A stretch of 7,485 nucleotides of DNA from Pseudomonadota bacterium (GTDB lineage: Bacteria; Pseudomonadota; Alphaproteobacteria; Sphingomonadales; Sphingomonadaceae): positions 1 to 7,485 of the forward strand of contig JARXKO010000020.1 in NCBI GenBank assembly GCA_030271595.1, given 5' to 3'. Numbering within the stretch: position 1 is the stretch's first letter; each line of letters begins with the position of its first letter. The notes under the pieces were generated by a model. The model had not been told where the DNA came from and made no database searches. It was given only the letters and a program-made list of their open reading frames with translations. Positions 5,611-7,485 of the stretch are shown here, one piece after another. A program made the translations under genes and the position numbers.

Positions 5611-7280
5611 GGTGCCCCGGTGGCGGGGGTCAGGCCGCCCTTGATCTTGGCGTCGATCCGTTGCGCGACCCCTTCATCGGCGGTGAGCAAGGCGGCGCTC
5701 CACGCGAAGCGCGCTTCATACCGCCGCCCCGATGCATAAAGCGCGTCGCCCAGATGCTCGCGGATCTCGGCCTGGGCGGGATCCTTCTCGGCCGCCTTCT
5801 CGAGCGTGTCGATGGCCTCGCCGGTCTTGCCGCGCTTATATTGTGCCCAGCCGAGCGAATCGATGATCGAGGCATCGTCGGGGGCAAGCTCGCTGGCCTT
5901 GCGGATCATGGCCTCGGCGGCGTCCATGTCCTCGCCCCGTTCGAGCTTGGCATACCCAAGGAAGTTGAGCAGCAACGGCTGGTCGGGCGCCAGCTTGAGG
6001 CCCTGGGTCAACGCCTCCTTGGCCTCGGGCCAGCGATTGGCGTCCTGGAGCGCGCTCGCCTGGAGCAGGTAGAGAGTCCACAGCCCGTCGCCATTGCCGA
6101 CGGCGAGATTGGCGGCGATCGCTTTGCCATAGGCATCGGCGGCCTCGCTATTGCGCTTGGTCGCTGAAAGCACGTCGCCCAGGCGCGAATAATCGGCCGC
6201 CGACACGCCCGGTCCCGAGGTCGCCGCAGTCGCGATCGCAAGCGCCTCGGGGAAGCGCTTTTCGTCCGACAAGATGCGCACCCGGTTGTCGCGGATCTGA
6301 CTGATCAGCGGGTCGCTGTCGGGGATCGAAGCGAGCAGCGCCAGGGCATCGTCGGGGCGGCCGCGAAGGTCGAGCAGGATCGACAGCAGAACCGTCGCCG
6401 AGCTGTTGTCGGGATTGGCGTAGCGGGCGACTTGCGCGAGCCCCAGCGGCGGGGTGCTGCCCTGCCGCCGGGCGAGATCCCCGGCAAGCCCGGTCATCAC
6501 TTCACCAAAAGCCTTGGCGCCGGTGTCGACCGACTGGCCCGGCAATTTCCCGCTCAGCAAGCGGTCGCGGGCTGAATAGGCTTCGTGGGCAATGCCATCG
6601 AGCATCGCCGCGGCGCGGGTCCTGTCGCCGGCGTCGAGGAAGCCGCTGGCGAGCGCCAGGCGCAAGCGAGTCTCGCGAATGCCGCCGCCGCCGATGGCGC
6701 GGCGAGCATAAGGTTCGGCATCGGCGGTCTTGCCGAACTTGAGCAGCACGAACGCCGCTTGCTCGCCCTTGAACCCGGCGAGCGGGCTGGTGGCCGGGAT
6801 CGCCGCGATCGCCTGGAGCGCGCCGTCCAGATCATTGCGGTCGGCCGCCCCCCATGCCGCGGCGAGCGGCTTGAGGAAGGACAGATCGCTGCCATCGCCG
6901 CTCGGCACCATCCACGCCGACGCGCTGTCGAAGCGCCGCCGCTTGAGTTCGTCCGCGATCACCAGCAGCCGCGCATCCGAGGCGAGGTTCGCCGCCGGGA
7001 TCTGCCGCGACAGCGACAGCGCCAGATCGATGCGCCCCGAATCGAGCGCTTCGCCAAGCCCCTTGCGGGCGAATTCGGTTTCGCCCGGCATCGCCTGGAA
7101 TAGGTTGGCGAGCAATTCCGCCGAGCGCGCATGGTCGCCGTTCATCGCCGCGGTGCGCGCCTGGACATAGGCCCAGGCCGGGTCGCTCGACGACGCGCTG
7201 AGCCGTGCCGAAGCCGGCGCCGCGCCCAGCGCCACGGCCGCGATCGCACTTCCGGCGAGCCACTTACATATTGGGGTAAT
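5607..7280 (-). CDS. Secreted tetratricopeptide-repeat protein, unknown function; start uncertain (possible ATT)
   Basis: About 557 residues if read from ATT at 7280. A signal-peptide-like N terminus follows: a Lys at residue 6, a hydrophobic stretch [14 protein letters not shown] (8-21) and a likely signal peptidase I site after ASA (25), so the protein is probably periplasmic. TPR-like helix pairs start near residue 33 ([18 protein letters not shown]). The clearest repeats are at about 401-434, 435-467, 468-501 and 502-535, with consensus pieces [34 protein letters not shown] and [15 protein letters not shown]. This C-terminal set is common in proteobacterial envelope TPR proteins; I know no assigned role. 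No in-frame ATG, GTG or TTG lies between the preceding stop and the hydrophobic core. GTG 7235 would cut the signal peptide and ATG 7145 would remove it, while ATG 7415 lies inside the ETF oxidoreductase gene. The gene overlaps the end of that gene by 17 bases and ispE by 4. Confidence 0.82.
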   Translation of the reverse strand: MTPICKWLAGSAIAAVALGAAPASARLSASSSDPAWAYVQARTAAMNGDHARSAELLANLFQAMPGETEFARKGLGEALDSGRIDLALSLSRQIPAANLASDARLLVIADELKRRRFDSASAWMVPSGDGSDLSFLKPLAAAWGAADRNDLDGALQAIAAIPATSPLAGFKGEQAAFVLLKFGKTADAEPYARRAIGGGGIRETRLRLALASGFLDAGDRTRAAAMLDGIAHEAYSARDRLLSGKLPGQSVDTGAKAFGEVMTGLAGDLARRQGSTPPLGLAQVARYANPDNSSATVLLSILLDLRGRPDDALALLASIPDSDPLISQIRDNRVRILSDEKRFPEALAIATAATSGPGVSAADYSRLGDVLSATKRNSEAADAYGKAIAANLAVGNGDGLWTLYLLQASALQDANRWPEAKEALTQGLKLAPDQPLLLNFLGYAKLERGEDMDAAEAMIRKASELAPDDASIIDSLGWAQYKRGKTGEAIDTLEKAAEKDPAQAEIREHLGDALYASGRRYEARFAWSAALLTADEGVAQRIDAKIKGGLTPATGAP

Positions 7281-7485
7281 TGGGTCCTCCTCCGCCTTCG
7301 GGCGTGACCCAGGTGATGTTCTGGGTCGGGTCCTTGATGTCGCAGGTTTTGCAGTGAACGCAATTCTGCGCGTTGATCTGGAGCCTGGGATTGCCGTTCT
7401 CCTCGACGAATTCATAGACCCCGGCGGGGCAATAACGCTGTTCGGGGCCGGCATAGACCGGCAGATTGATCGCGGTCGGTATGCT
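7264..7485 (-). CDS. Electron transfer flavoprotein-ubiquinone oxidoreductase, C-terminal end (5' part outside window)
   Basis: The last 73 residues, stop TAA 7266-7264, of a protein that is normally about 550 residues. It carries the C-terminal ferredoxin-like 4Fe-4S domain: CPAGVYEF, then [17 protein letters not shown], supplying the four cluster cysteines (CPAG, CxxC, xxC), and it ends with [15 protein letters not shown]. This ending is nearly the same as that of mitochondrial ETF dehydrogenase, so the identity is firm. The membrane-bound enzyme passes electrons from reduced ETF (from acyl-CoA and other dehydrogenases) to ubiquinone. The frame is the one that keeps the four Cys. It is the most upstream visible gene of the minus-strand operon, and its final codons overlap the apparent start of the TPR gene. 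Confidence 0.95.
   Translation of the reverse strand, partial: SIPTAINLPVYAGPEQRYCPAGVYEFVEENGNPRLQINAQNCVHCKTCDIKDPTQNITWVTPEGGGGPNYPNM
7285..7293 (-). promoter_or_regulatory. Strong Shine-Dalgarno-like tract before the TPR gene
   Basis: GGAGGAGGA on the minus strand includes a full AGGAGG (7291-7286), five bases before the ATT at 7280. This is ideal spacing and the main support for that start. However, the same bases encode the Gly run of the conserved ETF oxidoreductase C terminus (PEGGGGP), so the tract may exist for protein reasons. Confidence 0.5.

Noticed and set aside
6832..7263. 143-codon minus-strand frame from GTG 7263 overlapping the start of the TPR gene
   Set aside because: The product is Arg/Gly-rich without motifs, whereas the frame containing the signal peptide continues into the recognisable TPR repeats.
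7281..7454. Extension of the TPR protein upstream to a start at 7454 or 7415
   Set aside because: These codons lie in another frame of the conserved ETF-ubiquinone oxidoreductase C terminus and encode a Ser/Arg/Pro-rich stretch unlike any signal peptide.

Overview
The window is about 7.5 kb of high-GC alphaproteobacterial chromosome. Gene content, codon use (third positions mostly G or C) and gene order point to a sphingomonad (Sphingomonas or a close relative). This is inferred from protein character and recalled gene neighbourhoods, not from a search. No rRNA, tRNA, CRISPR array, phage or insertion-sequence gene is visible, and no gene-free stretch is longer than about 120 bases.

Left block, plus strand (1-2270): the C-terminal half of an ornithine/lysine-type decarboxylase (PLP-dependent, alanine-racemase fold) that makes a diamine such as putrescine; a deoxyhypusine-synthase-family protein (706-1788); and a small four-helix membrane protein of the MAPEG family (1854-2270). 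Bacteria generally lack eIF5A, the substrate of true deoxyhypusine synthase. The second gene, next to a diamine-producing decarboxylase, is therefore best read as a polyamine-forming enzyme, plausibly a homospermidine synthase. The 118-base gap between the two genes holds a candidate hairpin with a T-run and what looks like a decayed copy of a sphingomonad interspersed repeat.

Right block, minus strand (read from 7485 down to 2254): the last 73 residues of ETF-ubiquinone oxidoreductase with its 4Fe-4S domain; a secreted TPR-repeat protein without a normal start codon; ispE (4-diphosphocytidyl-2-C-methyl-D-erythritol kinase, MEP isoprenoid pathway); a fused NAD(P)H-hydrate epimerase/dehydratase (NnrE-NnrD, cofactor repair); and a TrmA/RlmD-type 23S rRNA uracil-C5 methyltransferase. 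Successive genes overlap or lie within 11 bases of each other (17-nt overlap, 4-nt TTGA overlap, 11-nt gap, 8-nt overlap), so this is almost certainly one translationally coupled operon whose promoter lies upstream of the window.

The two blocks converge: the MAPEG gene and the methyltransferase gene overlap by 17 bases at their 3' ends, and a perfect 10-bp inverted repeat lies just beyond. Most of the window is ordinary core metabolism. The parts most worth a second look are the deoxyhypusine-synthase homologue with changed substrate-site residues, the region before it, and the apparent ATT start of the TPR gene. I do not see a clear new multi-gene system.
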